NCBI GenBank assembly: GCA_023014485.1
Contig: JAJOZX010008806.1
Span: forward strand, 30,001-94,000
DNA: 64,000 bases
Direction of reading: 5' to 3'
DNA from: Bathynomus jamesi
Taxonomy: Eukaryota; Arthropoda; Malacostraca; Isopoda; Cirolanidae
Shown here: in pieces, positions 21,314-32,105 of the stretch
Numbering within the stretch: the stretch's first letter is position 1
How the letters are laid out: each line of letters begins with the position of its first letter
Translations under genes and position numbers: made by a program
The notes under the pieces: model-generated
What the model saw: the letters and a program-made list of their open reading frames with translations, nothing else
Database searches by the model: none
What the model was told of the DNA's origin: nothing

Positions 21314-21537
21314 TAGTATCGTTGTTGTACAGGGTGAACGAAAAGTCCCTGTGCACCTGCAAGAATAGTATCGTTGTTGTACAGGGCGAGCGAAAAGCCC
21401 ATGTGCACCCGCAAGAATAGTATCGTTGTTGTACAGGGCGAGCGAAAAGTCCCTGTGCACCTGCAAGAAGTGTAATGAACCTGTACCTGCACTGTGTTAG
21501 AAGTGGACAGGTGCACAGCGACTTTTCGTTCACCCTG
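21314..21537. mobile_element. Tc1/mariner-type MITE with triplicated left end
   Basis: CAGGGTGAACGAAAAGTCCC at the left and the matching inverse at the right (GACTTTTCGTTCACCCTG). The left terminus plus flank is present three times head to tail with a period of 52 bp (starts at 21314, 21366 and 21418). The forward and reverse frames over it are artefacts. Confidence 0.82.
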
Positions 21538-21539
21538 TA

Positions 21540-22270
21540 TTATAATGAATATATAAACCTGTTTGACGTTGACAAATGTTTCTAATCACATCTTAATTTT
21601 GAGCCACGTATTGTTTATTTATATGTAAAAGACATTAACTAAAGGTGACTTAATTAGACCAACATTTGTTGTTTATTATCAAGATTAATAATAGATAGTA
21701 AAATGTCTATCTTAAATTTCATTTGTATTACTAAATTTATCCATTCAAAACGTGCTAAAATAAATGCCTTTCTATAAAATCAAAACAGGCGTATAAAGCA
21801 GAATGTCAGGATATCATTAGTGTTATTTTAAGCAAAAGAATTGTAAATGGTTTAATTAAAGTATTATTAAATCAAATCAGAACGTGTAAGTTTCGCGGTT
21901 CATAAGAAACGCAAAAATTAAACTCTGAACCGTGACAAACACGAGTTCTTTTTGTTTTTTTTGTATACAAGAAGGAGGGGCCAAGAGCTTTTTTAAAAGC
22001 TTAAAAGCGTAACAATAAACTAAAATGAAAATGACCTTTACTCGAGTTTGAATCAATCTTGCTTAGAAGCGTCTTCGAACTCTATGACAGAAACATTTGA
22101 GCCCAATTTACGCTGAACCAATTTGTCACTCGGGGGGCCTTTTCTTTGTGTCATTCTACAGCTGGTATCTTCCCCCTTTAAACACCAAGAACCAAGTCCA
22201 CATTATTCATTCTATCATATACTTTAAAGTTATGTATTATTTGCAGTTTTTACAGGGTACTAGGTACATT
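21540..22270. other. Unannotated AT-rich sequence
   Basis: No recognised gene. GAAGGAGGGGCCAAGAGC near 21971 may be a stub of the GC-rich motif family G. Confidence 0.5.
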
Positions 22271-22279
22271 AAGGTAAAA

Positions 22280-22305
22280 AAGGTGTGTGTGTGTGGTGTG
22301 TGTGT

Positions 22306-22342
<37 letters not shown>

Positions 22343-22343
22343 G
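22280..22343. repeat. (GT)n(TA)n microsatellite
   Basis: GT-rich repeat passing into TA. Confidence 0.95.
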
Positions 22344-22454
22344 GGGAGGGCTTGTGTTCCTGTTCCCAGCTTTTGGAATTAAGATATACATACTAGAACA
22401 CCTGCTGTCTTGCGCAGCAAAAGGTCCCCCCTCTCCCCCGCCACACAACCTACG

Positions 22455-22640
22455 GGGAAACTGGGAGGAATAAGTGTGTTACTAAAACCTTCCCTGGTTC
22501 CCTCCAAATGTGTATACTAAATTTGGTGCAGACTACCCTAGCCGTTCAGGCGTGTATAAAGGAACATAGGATAGATACTAGACAGCCATCTTGACTATCA
22601 TCATCATTATCATTATCATCATCATCATTATCATGAAATA
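22455..22640 (+). mobile_element. Possible RTE-like LINE 3' tail with ATC repeats
   Basis: The phrase AAATTTGGTGCAGACTACCC then TAGCCGTTCAGGCGTGTATA resembles 3' ends of RTE-type retrotransposons as I remember them, and ATC/ATT repeats follow at 22596-22636. This is pattern memory, not an alignment. The ATC tract directly precedes the CR1 copy. Confidence 0.35.
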
Positions 22641-22644
22641 GGTA

Positions 22645-25600
22645 ATGCTAGGCTAGGTAGGTTAATAGACGAAAACGTGCGAAAGCTGTATAGGTCGAAG
22701 CCTTCTTTAAACGTTGTGGGTCCGGGAAACGCGGGCCCGACGTGATAAATAGTTTAAAACGCGGGCCCGTGGTAAAAAATAACTTAAACGTCTTTTATTG
22801 CAACGCGCGTAGTATTAGAAATAAATTAAATGAATTTAAGGCGGTAATTTATTCCGGCAACTATGATATAGTTGCTATCACTGAAACTTGGTTAAATACC
22901 GTGACTCGGGACTTGTTGGGGGAACTTGATATACCGGGTTTTAAACTCTTTATTAATGATAGGTTACATAGATTTGGAGGCGGCGTTTTGCTGTACATTC
23001 GTAATTCCCTTAGGGCTATCGAGGTTAAGTTAGATTTTCCGGCAGCAATTAATGCGATCTGTGTTGAAGTTAGGGCGCGTAGTATTAGTTTTAATTTTGT
23101 CGTTGTTTATAGACCTCCCGTTCAAACCCTCGATATAGATACTAGATTTTACTCACTTCTTGGTAATTTTATTGACAATCGGAATAGTATAATTGTCGGA
23201 GACTTTAACTGCCCTAATGTTAATTACGAGAATTTTACGGGCAATGAAGAGGGTTTGAGATTGGTTGAGTTTATGGACGATAACTTTTTACGACAGATAG
23301 TTACCGAACCTACGCGCGGTGACAATATTTTAGATTTGGTGATGACGAACGGCGAGAATATAGTCGAAGGTTTAGAAGTAGGCGAGAGTTTAGGATGTAG
23401 CGATCATCAAATTCTTAGGTTTAAGTTATTGATAGAAAACACCCAGGATAGTAACGTAATAGAAGTCCCTGATTTTCGTATGGCTAATTTTGATAGTTTC
23501 GCGGATAGGATGAGAGTAGTGGACTGGGATAACTTATTTATGGGTAATGACACAAATATGCGTTGGGTGGCGTTTAAAGAAAGTTTTAGGAATATTGAAA
23601 GGGAGTTTATTCCTCGTAGGCTCAAGCGCGCTAGAAATCGCGGTAGGCCGAAGTGGTGGAGTAGGGAAATAGGAGAGTTTATAAACGAGCGTAATAGAGC
23701 GTATAGACTTAGTAAGCGCAATGGAGAGGTAGCTAACTTTAATAGATATATCGAGCTTAGACGTCAGGTTAAAAGATCAGTTAGGAATGCCAAGCGTAAT
23801 TTAGAGATACTTATAGCTGCGGATAGTAAACATAATCCAAAAAAGTTTTTTGAATACGTTAATAATCGTAAGCCGGTAAAAAATAACATAGGCCCTCTAG
23901 TGGATGTTAATGGCGCTTTGGCTTCTGACGCTCAGGCGATAGCGGGTATTTTCAATAACTTTTTTGCGACAGTTTTTACCGTAGAAGACGTAAATAATGT
24001 CCCCGACGTGGATGATATCGTTCCATTTAGTTGCGAGACTATTTTAGATGAAATAACTGTTTACGAGGCTGAGATTGCGCATTATATCGATAGGCTAAAA
24101 GTTAGCAAGGCTCCAGGCCCTGACGCTTTTTATCCCAGACATTTGAAAGATTTGAAAGAAGTTATCGTAGGCCCCTTAACGAAGATCTTTAATCAGTCAC
24201 TCGAAACGGGGATTATTCCTGAAGACTTTAAATTAGCTAACGTCACGCCTATTTTTAAAAAAGGCGACCGCGCGGTAGCTAGCAATTATAGGCCCATTAG
24301 CTTAACGTCAATTGTCGGTAAACTTTTGGAATCCGTAGTTAGGGATCGTATTATCGATCACTTAGAAAGTAGAGATTTGATTAATAGTAGTCAGCACGGG
24401 TTTCGACGCCATAGGTCTTGTTTAACTAATTTGTTAGAATTTTATAACGAAGTAGTGCGCGAATACGATAGGCATAGGGCAGCTGACGTTATTTATTTAG
24501 ATTTTAAAAAGGCGTTCGATACAGTTCCGCATAGGAGACTAATTGCGAAGGTTAAAGCGCACGGTATACGCGGTCAGGTAGCTAACTGGTTAGAAGAATG
24601 GCTTCGTGCTAGGAGACAGAGGGTCGTAGTTAATGGTAGTGAATCGGGGTGGTTAGATGTAGGTAGCGGTGTCCCACAGGGTTCAGTGTTAGGCCCATTG
24701 TTATTCGTAATTTACATTAACGACATAGATGTAGGATTGACTAGTAACGTTTCAAAATTCGCGGACGATACTAAAATAGGCGGTAAGGTTGTTAACGAGG
24801 ACGATAGAAATAGGATCCAAGACGATGTAAATAGGATTATGGAGTGGACGATAAGTGGCAGATGCAATTTAACGTAGATAAATGTAAAGTTTTGCATATA
24901 GGTTCTCGCAACAATAATTACGCGTACACGATGGATGATAGGGAGTTAGCGAGCGTTGACGAGGAAGTAGATTTAGGCGTACGCGTAACTAAAGATTTAA
25001 AGGTTAGGAACCAGTGCCTGGAGTCTTGCGCAAAAGCGAATAGGATGTTAGGCTTCATAGCGCGTAATTTCGAATTTAAGTCGAAGGATATCATATTGCC
25101 CCTTTACAAGTCCCTAGTCAGGCCTCATTTGGAATATGCAGTTCAGTTTTGGTGCCCGTACTTGCGTGAGGATATTGATAGGTTAGAAGGGTTCAGCGTC
25201 GTGCCACGAAACTTATTCCGTCATTGCGCAATAAGCCTTATGAAGATAGGATTAAAGTGTTAGACTTGTATTCACTCGAAACTAGGAGATTAAGGGGGAG
25301 CTTATTGAAGTTTTCAAAATCGTTAATAACATCGATAACGTAAATTTTGACAAATTGTTCACTTTCGATAATAGTAATACTCGCAATAACGGATTCAAGT
25401 TGCGTGGCAGACGTTTCATTACTAATATCGCTAAAAACTTCTTTACGTTTAAAGTAATTGATAAATGGAATAATCTTCCCGCGTCAGTCGTTTATTCTAC
25501 CAGCGTTAATGTGTTTAAGAACCGTCTTGACAGACATTTTTAAAAATATTAACGTTGTTTAAAATTAAAAAAGAAAGTTAACAACAGGAGCTCTGGTGGT

Positions 25601-25662
25601 GGTGCTCGAGGGTGAATCTGTTGACGATGGATGCCAGCTTGTGACATGCCAGCGTGTGATGC

Positions 25663-25704
<42 letters not shown>

Positions 25705-26215
25705 AGACTAACACGAATGTAGATGTAGCTCATAGCGTAAACTAACCCACTTTTTGTTTAACTTTACCTACTTTTTTTTTTTTTTTTTTTTTTCTTATCC
25801 TCCTTACTTTGCATGTCTCTAACTCTTTTCTTGCATGTTTGTAGTTTGCATGGTATGACAGTGAGTTAAGACTGTGTTTGCATGGTTTGTAAGCGTTCTT
25901 ATTTTACTTCTTTTCATCTTTCACCCCTCTCCTATATTCTCCGACTATTTTTCTGACTTGTCGGCAGTGGCCGGCGATGATGATGGTGAGACTTTTTCCC
26001 TCTTTTTCTGAATGAATGTTAACCCACGAATGATAGGTGTTGCTCCTTACTTAACCCCTTATTCTCCTCTCTTCTCTTAACCCCCTACTCTTTCCTTTCT
26101 CTCGGGCTAGCCTTAGAGTGGATCTTAGGGTCTTTGTTAGCCTTAGCTTCTGTAGATCTGTAGATCTGTAGATCATTATGATCATCATCATCATTTATTA
26201 GTAGACTAGGATAAT
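22645..26215 (+). mobile_element. CR1-clade LINE, copy 1 (nearly complete second ORF)
   Basis: The endonuclease, reverse transcriptase and C-terminal CR1 blocks are followed by about 670 bp of 3' untranslated sequence, which includes an A-run at 25669-25701, a T-run near 25775 and a terminal block (CTTTCTCTCGGGCTAGCC to CTGTAGATCTGTAGATC) before ATC repeats. Two more copies of the terminal block lie downstream. The 5' end follows another ATC tract. No first ORF is seen, so the element is probably 5'-truncated. Confidence 0.88.
22693..25543 (+). pseudogene. CR1-type endonuclease-reverse transcriptase with three frame breaks
   Basis: The main frame runs to 24877. It gives LNVFYCNARSIRNKLNEFKA, AITETWLN, GDFNCPNVNYENF and LGCSDHQILRF (endonuclease), then LANVTPIFKKGD, NYRPISLTS, YLDFKKAFDTVPHRRL, SGVPQGSVLGPLLF and SKFADDTKIGG (polymerase; FADD at 24758-24769). 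A shift near 24850 moves to the frame with FNVDKCKVLHIGS and SLVRPHLEYAVQFWCPYL. Shifts near 25195 and 25290 lead to TRNNGFKLRGRRF and FKNRLDRHF at the end. No in-frame ATG opens the endonuclease, which begins after a stop at about 22690. All catalytic motifs are readable, so the copy is young but inactive. Confidence 0.9.
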
Positions 26216-26260
26216 TTATTAGTGGACTGCGATAATTTGTTAGTGGACTGGGATAATTTA
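26198..26260 (+). repeat. 21-bp triplication at a LINE 5' junction
   Basis: Three head-to-tail units of TTAGTGGACTGGGATAATTT(A/G), with a few changes in the first two. They mark the point where CR1 copy 2 begins inside the endonuclease-linker region. Copy 1 has the matching sequence only once. Confidence 0.85.
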
Positions 26261-27475
26261 TTTATGAGTAATGACACAAATTTTCATTGGGAGGCGTTTA
26301 AAGAAAGTTTTTTGAATATCGAAAGGGAGTTTATTCCGCGCAGGCCCAAGCGCGGTAGTAATCATGGTAGGCCCAAGTGGTGGACTAGGGAAATAGGTGA
26401 GTTCATAAACGAGTGTAACAGAGCTTATAGACTTAATAAGCGCAATGGCACGGTAGCCAACTTTAATAGATATATCGAGCTTAGACGTCTGGTTAAAAGA
26501 TCTGTTAGGAATGCTAAGCGTAATTTTGAGATACTTGTAGCTGCAGATAGTAAACATAATCCGAAAAAGTTTTTTGACTACGTCAATAATCGCCGATAAG
26601 AAGCCGATAGAAGATAACATAGGTCCTCTAGTGGACGCTAACGGCGCTTTGGCTTCCGACGCTCAGGCGATGGCGGGTATTTTTAAAAACTTTTTTGAGA
26701 CAGTTTTTACCGTAGAAGACGTAAATAATATCCCTGACGTAAATGATATCGTTCCATTTAGTAGCGAGACCATTTTGAATGAAATAACTGTTTACGAAGG
26801 TGAGATTGCATATTATATCGATAAGCTAAAAGTTAGCAAGGCTCCAGGCCCTGACGCGCTTTATCTTAGACATTTGAAAGATTTGAAAGACGTTATCGTA
26901 GCCCCCTTAACGAAGATTTTTAATCAGTCACTGGAAGCGAGGATTATTCCTGAAGGCTTCAAATTAGCTAACGTTACGCCCATTTTTAAAAAAGGCGATC
27001 GCACAGTAGCTAGCAATTATAGGCCTATTAGCTTAACGTCAATTGTCGGTAAACTTTTGGAATCCGTAGTTAGGGATCGTATCGTCGATCACTTAGAAAG
27101 TCGCGATTTGATTAATAGTAGTCAGCATGGGTTTCGACGCCATAGATCTTGTTTAACTAATTTGTTAGAATTTTATAACGAAATAGTGCGCGAATACGAT
27201 AGGCACAGAGCGGCTGACGTTATTTATTTAGATTTTAAAAAAGCGTTCGATACAGTTCCGTATAGAAGATTAATTGCGAAGGTTAAAGCGCACGGTATAC
27301 GCAGTCAGGTAGCTAACCCCCTAATCTCTTCCTTCTCTCGGGCTAACCTTAGAGTGGATCTTAGGGTCTTTGTTAGCCTTAGCTTCTGTAGATCTGTAGA
27401 TCATTATCATAATTACATAATTATCATTATCATCATCATCATCATCATCATTATCATCATGATACTTACTTAACC
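26216..27475 (+). mobile_element. CR1-clade LINE, copy 2 (5'-truncated, internally deleted)
   Basis: Frames 26222-26599 and 26574-27300 match copy 1 closely, from VDWDNLFMSNDTN through FKLANVTPIFKKGDR to YLDFKKAFDTVPYRRL and KAHGIRSQVAN. A frameshift separates them near 26595 (extra bases in CGCCGATAAGAAG). After 27313 the sequence jumps directly to the 3' terminal block, losing the FADD half of the polymerase and most of the untranslated region. The copies share TAAC at the junction. ATC/ATT repeats follow. Confidence 0.9.
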
Positions 27476-27601
27476 CCTTATTCTCTTCTCCTAACCCCCT
27501 ACTCTTTCCTCTCTCTCGGGCTAACCTTAGAGTGGATCTTAGGGTCTTTGTTAGCCTTAGCTTCTGTAGATCTGTATATCATCATCATTATCATTATCAT
27601 C
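27472..27601 (+). mobile_element. CR1-clade LINE, copy 3 (3' end only)
   Basis: About 110 bp of the terminal block (CTTACTTAACCCCTTATTCT to CTTCTGTAGATCTGTA) followed by ATC/ATT repeats. It is inserted right after the ATC tail of copy 2. Confidence 0.88.
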
Positions 27602-27609
27602 CCTTACAT

Positions 27610-28669
27610 CAGAGCTGGGCACCGCAAACTCAAAATCACTTCCGCAATCGCAAATCCGCAAACTCAAACCTTACCTTCCGCAACCGCAAATCCGCAAACT
27701 GTTTGCCATTTTTGGTGCCGTAAACGCAAATCCGCAAACGCAAACCATATTTCCAATTTTTACAGTGCTGGGCACTTCCGCAAACACTTCCGCAAACCGC
27801 AAATTCCGCAATCGCAATTTTAACTATAAAAAGTATCCAAAACATTAAAGAGGTATAAAAAGTTTTTATATCTTTTAATGTTTAATGTTTTAGCCTTGTT
27901 TTTATTAAAAACAAGGCTAAATAATTTATTACAATAAATCACTACTGTAGAAGAAATAAAATACTACATATATTGATATATTATATTGAACAAAAACACC
28001 TCCTGCAAGTAAATAGTAAATAAATTAAATAATAAATTTAATCATTTGAATTTCATAAATTTTGAGACTTAGACACGTTAGAGAAGACTGTACTGTAACT
28101 GTAGTAACTGTACACACATTACATTACACAAGTTAAATTAAGTTAACACTGTGACTGTACACAACTTGAACTCACTGTACAACGCAACCCCTCTAGCCTC
28201 TACAAGTGTACGCCTCTGGCTTTGTCAACAAGTTCAGTCGTCCTCCTCCAGTAACTGAGCCAAATCCAGTTTTAATAAGTCCATGTTCCCCTTCATGAAC
28301 ACGAGACGTTCGAAGTTGTCAGAGGTCAGGCTGGCCCTTTTGGGCTTCATTATATCTGACCCCTGGGAGAACAGTCTCTCCACGGCCGCAGAGCTGGGGA
28401 TGGCCGTGTTATACTTGAGAAAACATGAACCCAGGCGTTGCGGTGAAGTTTGGGGAACATGCTCTGCTCCAGCTCCAGCTCCAGCACTAGCGGGCTTGGC
28501 CAGTGGCCACGTGGGAAATTTGCAGAAAGATTTGCGTTTGCGGTCTTAGTTCCGCAACGCAAATTCACTAATTTGCGATGACTTTGCCGCAAACGCAAAT
28601 CCGCAAACGAAAAACATACTTCCGCAATTGCGGAATTTGCGGTTTGCGGAGCGGAAGTGCCCAGCTCTG
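27610..28669 (-). mobile_element. hAT transposon with degenerate transposase
   Basis: The ends are CAGAGCTGGGCA and its inverse, with the exact 8-bp duplication CCTTACAT at 27602-27609 and 28670-28677. Both ends are packed with (T)CCGCAAA-type repeats in opposite orientation (CGCAAATCCGCAAAC and relatives), probably transposase-binding sites. The interior is AT-rich and includes a hairpin at 27891-27920. It is inserted in the ATC tail of CR1 copy 3. Confidence 0.92.
28234..28445 (-). pseudogene. hAT transposase C-terminal dimerisation segment
   Basis: An open minus-strand frame without ATG reads SCFLKYNTAIPSSAAVERLF, then SQGSDIMKPKRASLTSDNFE and FMKGNMDLLKLD before a stop at 28234-28236. 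SSAAVERLFS and the LTSDNFERLVF-type block are the hallmark of the hAT C-terminal domain. The rest of the transposase is missing. Frames on the opposite strand here are shadows. Confidence 0.88.
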
Positions 28670-28721
28670 CCTTACATACATATATAAATAAGGTATGTAT
28701 TATATCATTCCCGTACACGTG

Positions 28722-28848
28722 TGAATAAATGAATGAATGAATAAATGAATGAATGAATGCTTGATTGAATGAATGAATGAATGCATTTTGGGTAAGAAAT
28801 TCGTAATAATTCAAAGATAATTAATGAATTATTTCCCGAAAATGAACA

Positions 28849-28885
<37 letters not shown>

Positions 28886-29045
28886 GAGTTCATTGCTAAT
28901 ATTGTGATTGATTGATTGAGAGTTCATTGCCAGATTTTTTATAGATTGATTGAGAGTTCATTGCTGATAATGTAATTAATTGATTGACAGATTGAGAGGA
29001 GTTCATTGCAGATTTTTTGATTGACTGACTGAGAGTTCATTGCAG
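28722..29045. repeat. (TGAA)n, (TTGA)n and AGAGTTCATTGC repeats
   Basis: TGAA-type repeats at 28722-28785, TTGA repeats at 28849-28884 and then about four longer units with GATTGAGAGTTCATTGC. No gene. Confidence 0.85.
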
Positions 29046-29123
29046 ATTTTAACCCAAAGAAACCGAGCAACCCAATATATATTTAAAGTTATGGTTAAAA
29101 AAAGGGTTATAGATTAAAAAAAG

Positions 29124-29327
29124 GGAATCACCTGAAGATCAGGGCCCCCAGCCTTCTTTAGTTAGCCTTGTAAGGCCAACTAACGAAACTATCACGACCT
29201 AACCTAACCAATCGTTAGGTCAACTGTACGCCCTTGACGATTGGTTAGGTTAGGTCGTGATATTTTCGTTAGTTAGCCTTATAAAGCTAACTAAAGAAGG
29301 CTGAGGGCCCTGATCTTCAGGTGATCC
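29124..29327. mobile_element. Foldback DNA transposon (GGATCACC family), copy 3
   Basis: Ends GGAATCACCTGAAGATCAGG and inverse, with the palindrome core complete in both arms. Flanks are AAAAAAAGG on the left and CCTTTTTTTAACC on the right. That extends the palindrome and gives no direct target duplication, unlike copies 1, 2 and 5. Confidence 0.85.
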
Positions 29328-29454
29328 CCTTTTTTTAACCACGAGACTTTTTTGACTTTACAAATCTCAAAAGAATTGAAGAAAAAGTCTTTTTTTACCG
29401 TATGTTTAAACATAAAAATTAAGATAATACTGACTTAGATTTTGAGCGTATATA

Positions 29455-29539
29455 CAGGGTGGTCCGGAAATCCTGCCTCATTTTAGTGGATATTCTATAA
29501 ACCCCACCCCCGTGAGGCAGGACTTTTTAGACCACCCTA
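29455..29539. mobile_element. Tc1/mariner-type MITE (CAGGGTGGTCCGGAAATCC)
   Basis: The left end CAGGGTGGTCCGGAAATCCT is repeated inverted at the right (AGGACTTTTTAGACCACCCT). TA flanks both ends. It is about 85 bp and non-coding. Confidence 0.8.
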
Positions 29540-29626
29540 TACATAATCAATTGAGGAAAAAATTAGCTGACTTATAATATTTTGGTAAATTAATAATAAT
29601 AATTATAATAATAATAATAATAATAA

Positions 29627-30058
29627 TCTATACTATAATAAGAGAGCTGTCCGTCCGTCCGTCCGTCCGTCCGTCACACTTTCAGAAATTGTGAGAAAAA
29701 ATTGTGAGAAAAAATTCAGAAATTGTATTACGGGCGGCAATGTGAAGCTCAAGATTTTTATGACTGTGTTCTTTTCTGTAGTTTAGCCTGTCTGTTTGTC
29801 TGTTTGTGAAATTTATCCCGGGCAGTAATGGGGAAGGGTGGGGTGGGGGTAATGGGGGATGGGTGGGGTAATGGGGAGGGGTGGGGGTCATGGGGGAGGG
29901 GGTTAGCCCCCAAGTTGCATGAATGGGGGTGAGGAGGTTTTGGGAGATACCAGATTCAGAAATGTTGACACAATGTGAAGCTCAAAATTTTCACGGCTGC
30001 GTTCTTTTCTGTAGTTTAGCCTGTCTAACCGTCAGCGAAGCGACGGAAACTGTACTAG
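29627..30058 (+). mobile_element. Non-autonomous Helitron, complete ends
   Basis: Begins TCTATACTATAATAAGAG after an A, and ends with hairpin CCGTC-AGCGAAGC-GACGG (30029-30046), AAACTGTA and CTAG before a T. This is the Helitron pattern: 5' TC, a 3' hairpin about ten bases from CTRR, insertion between A and T, no duplication. The 432-bp body contains GTCC repeats near the start and G-rich repeats, plus two direct copies of GTGAAGCTCAA and GCTGCGTTCTTTTCTGTAG. No coding sequence is present. Confidence 0.9.
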
Positions 30059-30059
30059 T

Positions 30060-30731
30060 AATAATAATAATAGTAATAATCAGTAGCATGTCATGTTACT
30101 GAATTCCTGTAATACAGAATTAAAAATACAAGTATTTGGACGAGTTTAAGTCAAATACAAAACTAGTTATATATATATATTAATATATAATTATCTATGA
30201 TATATAAATATATCATTTGTATAAAATTATAAATTGTAGTTGAATTAAAGCTAATTTTAGTCGAGTTTTAAATGCTCCCCTTTCACCAATGATAATAAAC
30301 TGAGTTTTATTTTCAGACTTTTGCTAAAGTTTTAGTATTTTTAGCAACCTTTCAGATGTCAAATAAATTTTTTAGGTATGAGTTATGCGAAAATTCCCAC
30401 TTAACTGACCGTATCCCCCTTTGTTTACGTCATTTTTAGGTAGTGTACTTTCCATCTAATCCAGTTTTTTATTTTGTTGCTCCTCCACAATATTGGACGA
30501 ATAAATAGCCTTTCTTAAAATTATTTACTTTCCTTATCTCCATGTTTTGATCTGTTCGCGTGTTTTATTTTTATATTATGTAGAAAAAAGGCATAAATTT
30601 GAACATTACTTATGAGTTTTACTCAAAAGATTAGGTTTAGAGTCCTTAGTGACTTGCTTTTAATTTTATGTAGAAACACATTATCCCATTTCACTTAAGT
30701 TACCCTTTCTGATTAATCTGATTACACACTG
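30060..30731. other. Unannotated AT-rich sequence
   Basis: No recognised gene or terminal repeat. Confidence 0.5.
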
Positions 30732-31018
30732 AATTATTAAATAAACAGTGTCTTGGATGTAATGGAGTATCTAAATAAGGCTTTAAAACCCCAAAATTAC
30801 TCTCATACCGATTGCGTAGTTGATGGTAAACATGTAATTATTAAATAAACAGTGTCTTGGATGTAATGAAGTATCTAAATAAGGCTTTAAAACCCCAAAA
30901 TTACCCTCATACCGATTGCGTAGTTGATGGTAAACATGTAATTATTAAATAAACAGTGTCTTGGATGTAATGAAGTATCTAAATAAGGCTTTAAAACCCC
31001 AAAATTACCCTCATACCG
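30732..31018 (+). repeat. 104-bp satellite, left array (about 2.8 units)
   Basis: Units start at 30732, 30836 and 30940, so the period is exactly 104 bp. Each contains AATTATTAAATAAACAGTGT, CTTGGATGTAATG and CTTTAAAACCCCAAAATTAC. The same unit recurs in the same orientation in a larger array at 32468-33690, on the other side of the Cys-rich gene fragment. Confidence 0.95.
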
Positions 31019-31256
31019 ATTACACCGGTCTGCATGAAAATCGATTTCTTTGTTTTGAGTTGTGATTCTGAAGCAGTTCGTTGCGCTGAATTAAAAAATG
31101 CTACCAGTTTTTTTCTATCACTCACAGTTTTAAAGTTATTAGCAAAACAATTTTGGGGCGTTTTGTAATTTTTTACCTTTTTTATCTTTAATTAATTTCG
31201 TTTTTTCATATTTTTCAGATAGATAATTCTAACATTACGTCTTTAAAATTTTTATA

Positions 31257-32049
31257 ATGGCTTCTAGAGGATGTACCCATAGTCCAGACATATTTTGTTA
31301 TATTTGTGGTCGGTATGTTTTTGTAAAACAAAGGACAAATGTAACGACCTTCATTAAGAGAACTTATCATGCTTATTTTGGAATTAAATTAGATCAAGAC
31401 AAAAGTTGGGCTCCACACAAGGTTTGTCTTACGTGTGTTGCGGCACTAAGGAATTGGAGCAAAGGTAAAAAGAAAAGTTTGCCATTTGGGCTCCCTATGG
31501 TATGGCGCGAGCCTAGAAACCATACCGACGACTGCTACTTCTGTTCTTGCAATGTTAAAGGTTATAATGCAAAGAATAAAGAGAGCCTTCAATACCCAAG
31601 TCTTCCATCTGCAATAAGGCCGGTACCCCATGGTCCAGAAGTTCCTATTCCCCGCCCACCCGCCCACCCGGGTATTTTGCAAGGACATCACAGGATTAGT
31701 GTGCAAGCTAGGCATCGAATACCAAACCAGTGACTGGAGGTTGTTTATAGATTCCTCTAAAACCAGTCTAAAAGGAGTGTTACTGCACAACGGTAACAAA
31801 TATGCATCAATCCCAGTGGCCCATTCTACTCATTTAAAAGAGACCTATGATAACATGAAACTGCTTCTGGAAAAAATTCAGTATCAAAATCACAGATGGA
31901 TATTGTGTGGGGATCTCAAAGTCCTTTGCATGTTACTTGGGCATGTTACTCCTGAAATGTTTGCAAGTAAAGAAGGTAAATATATTTTGTTTCTTTCAGT
32001 TATTTTTTTATTCTTTCATAAACAAGCAATATGCTTGTCCAAGAGCTAG
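31257..32049 (+). pseudogene. Cys-rich gene fragment, repetitive arthropod family (two frames)
   Basis: The first frame starts at an ATG at 31257 and has cysteine pairs C14/C17, C57/C60 and C93/C96/C98, with LPFGLPMVWREPRNHTDDCY between them. This looks like a zinc-binding N-terminal domain. Near 31670 it shifts to the frame that ends at 32049, which gives SDWRLFIDSSKTSLKGVLLH, NGNKYASIPVAHSTHLKE and WILCGDLKVLCMLLG. From memory, proteins with both blocks are common, uncharacterised, multi-copy predictions in arthropod genomes. Here the segment between them is shortened and frame-shifted, so I call it a pseudogene. A GT-containing donor-like site follows the second block at about 31976. Function is unknown to me; a transposon origin is inference. 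Confidence 0.6.
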
Positions 32050-32105
32050 GAGCTATTTAATTCTGCTTTAATTAGGTTTTACTCTATCACCTAAAGATTT
32101 CGTGC

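Noticed and set aside
21285..21533. Repetitive minus-strand protein with a Leu-Phe-Ala-Arg repeat
   Set aside because: It is the translation of the 52-bp triplication of a MITE end.
28283..28549. An 88-codon plus-strand gene
   Set aside because: The opposite strand encodes the hAT C-terminal domain in a clean frame; the plus-strand frame is its shadow.
29124..29327. An 8-bp target duplication for foldback copy 3
   Set aside because: The flanks are inverted (A-run against T-run), not direct; no duplication can be claimed.
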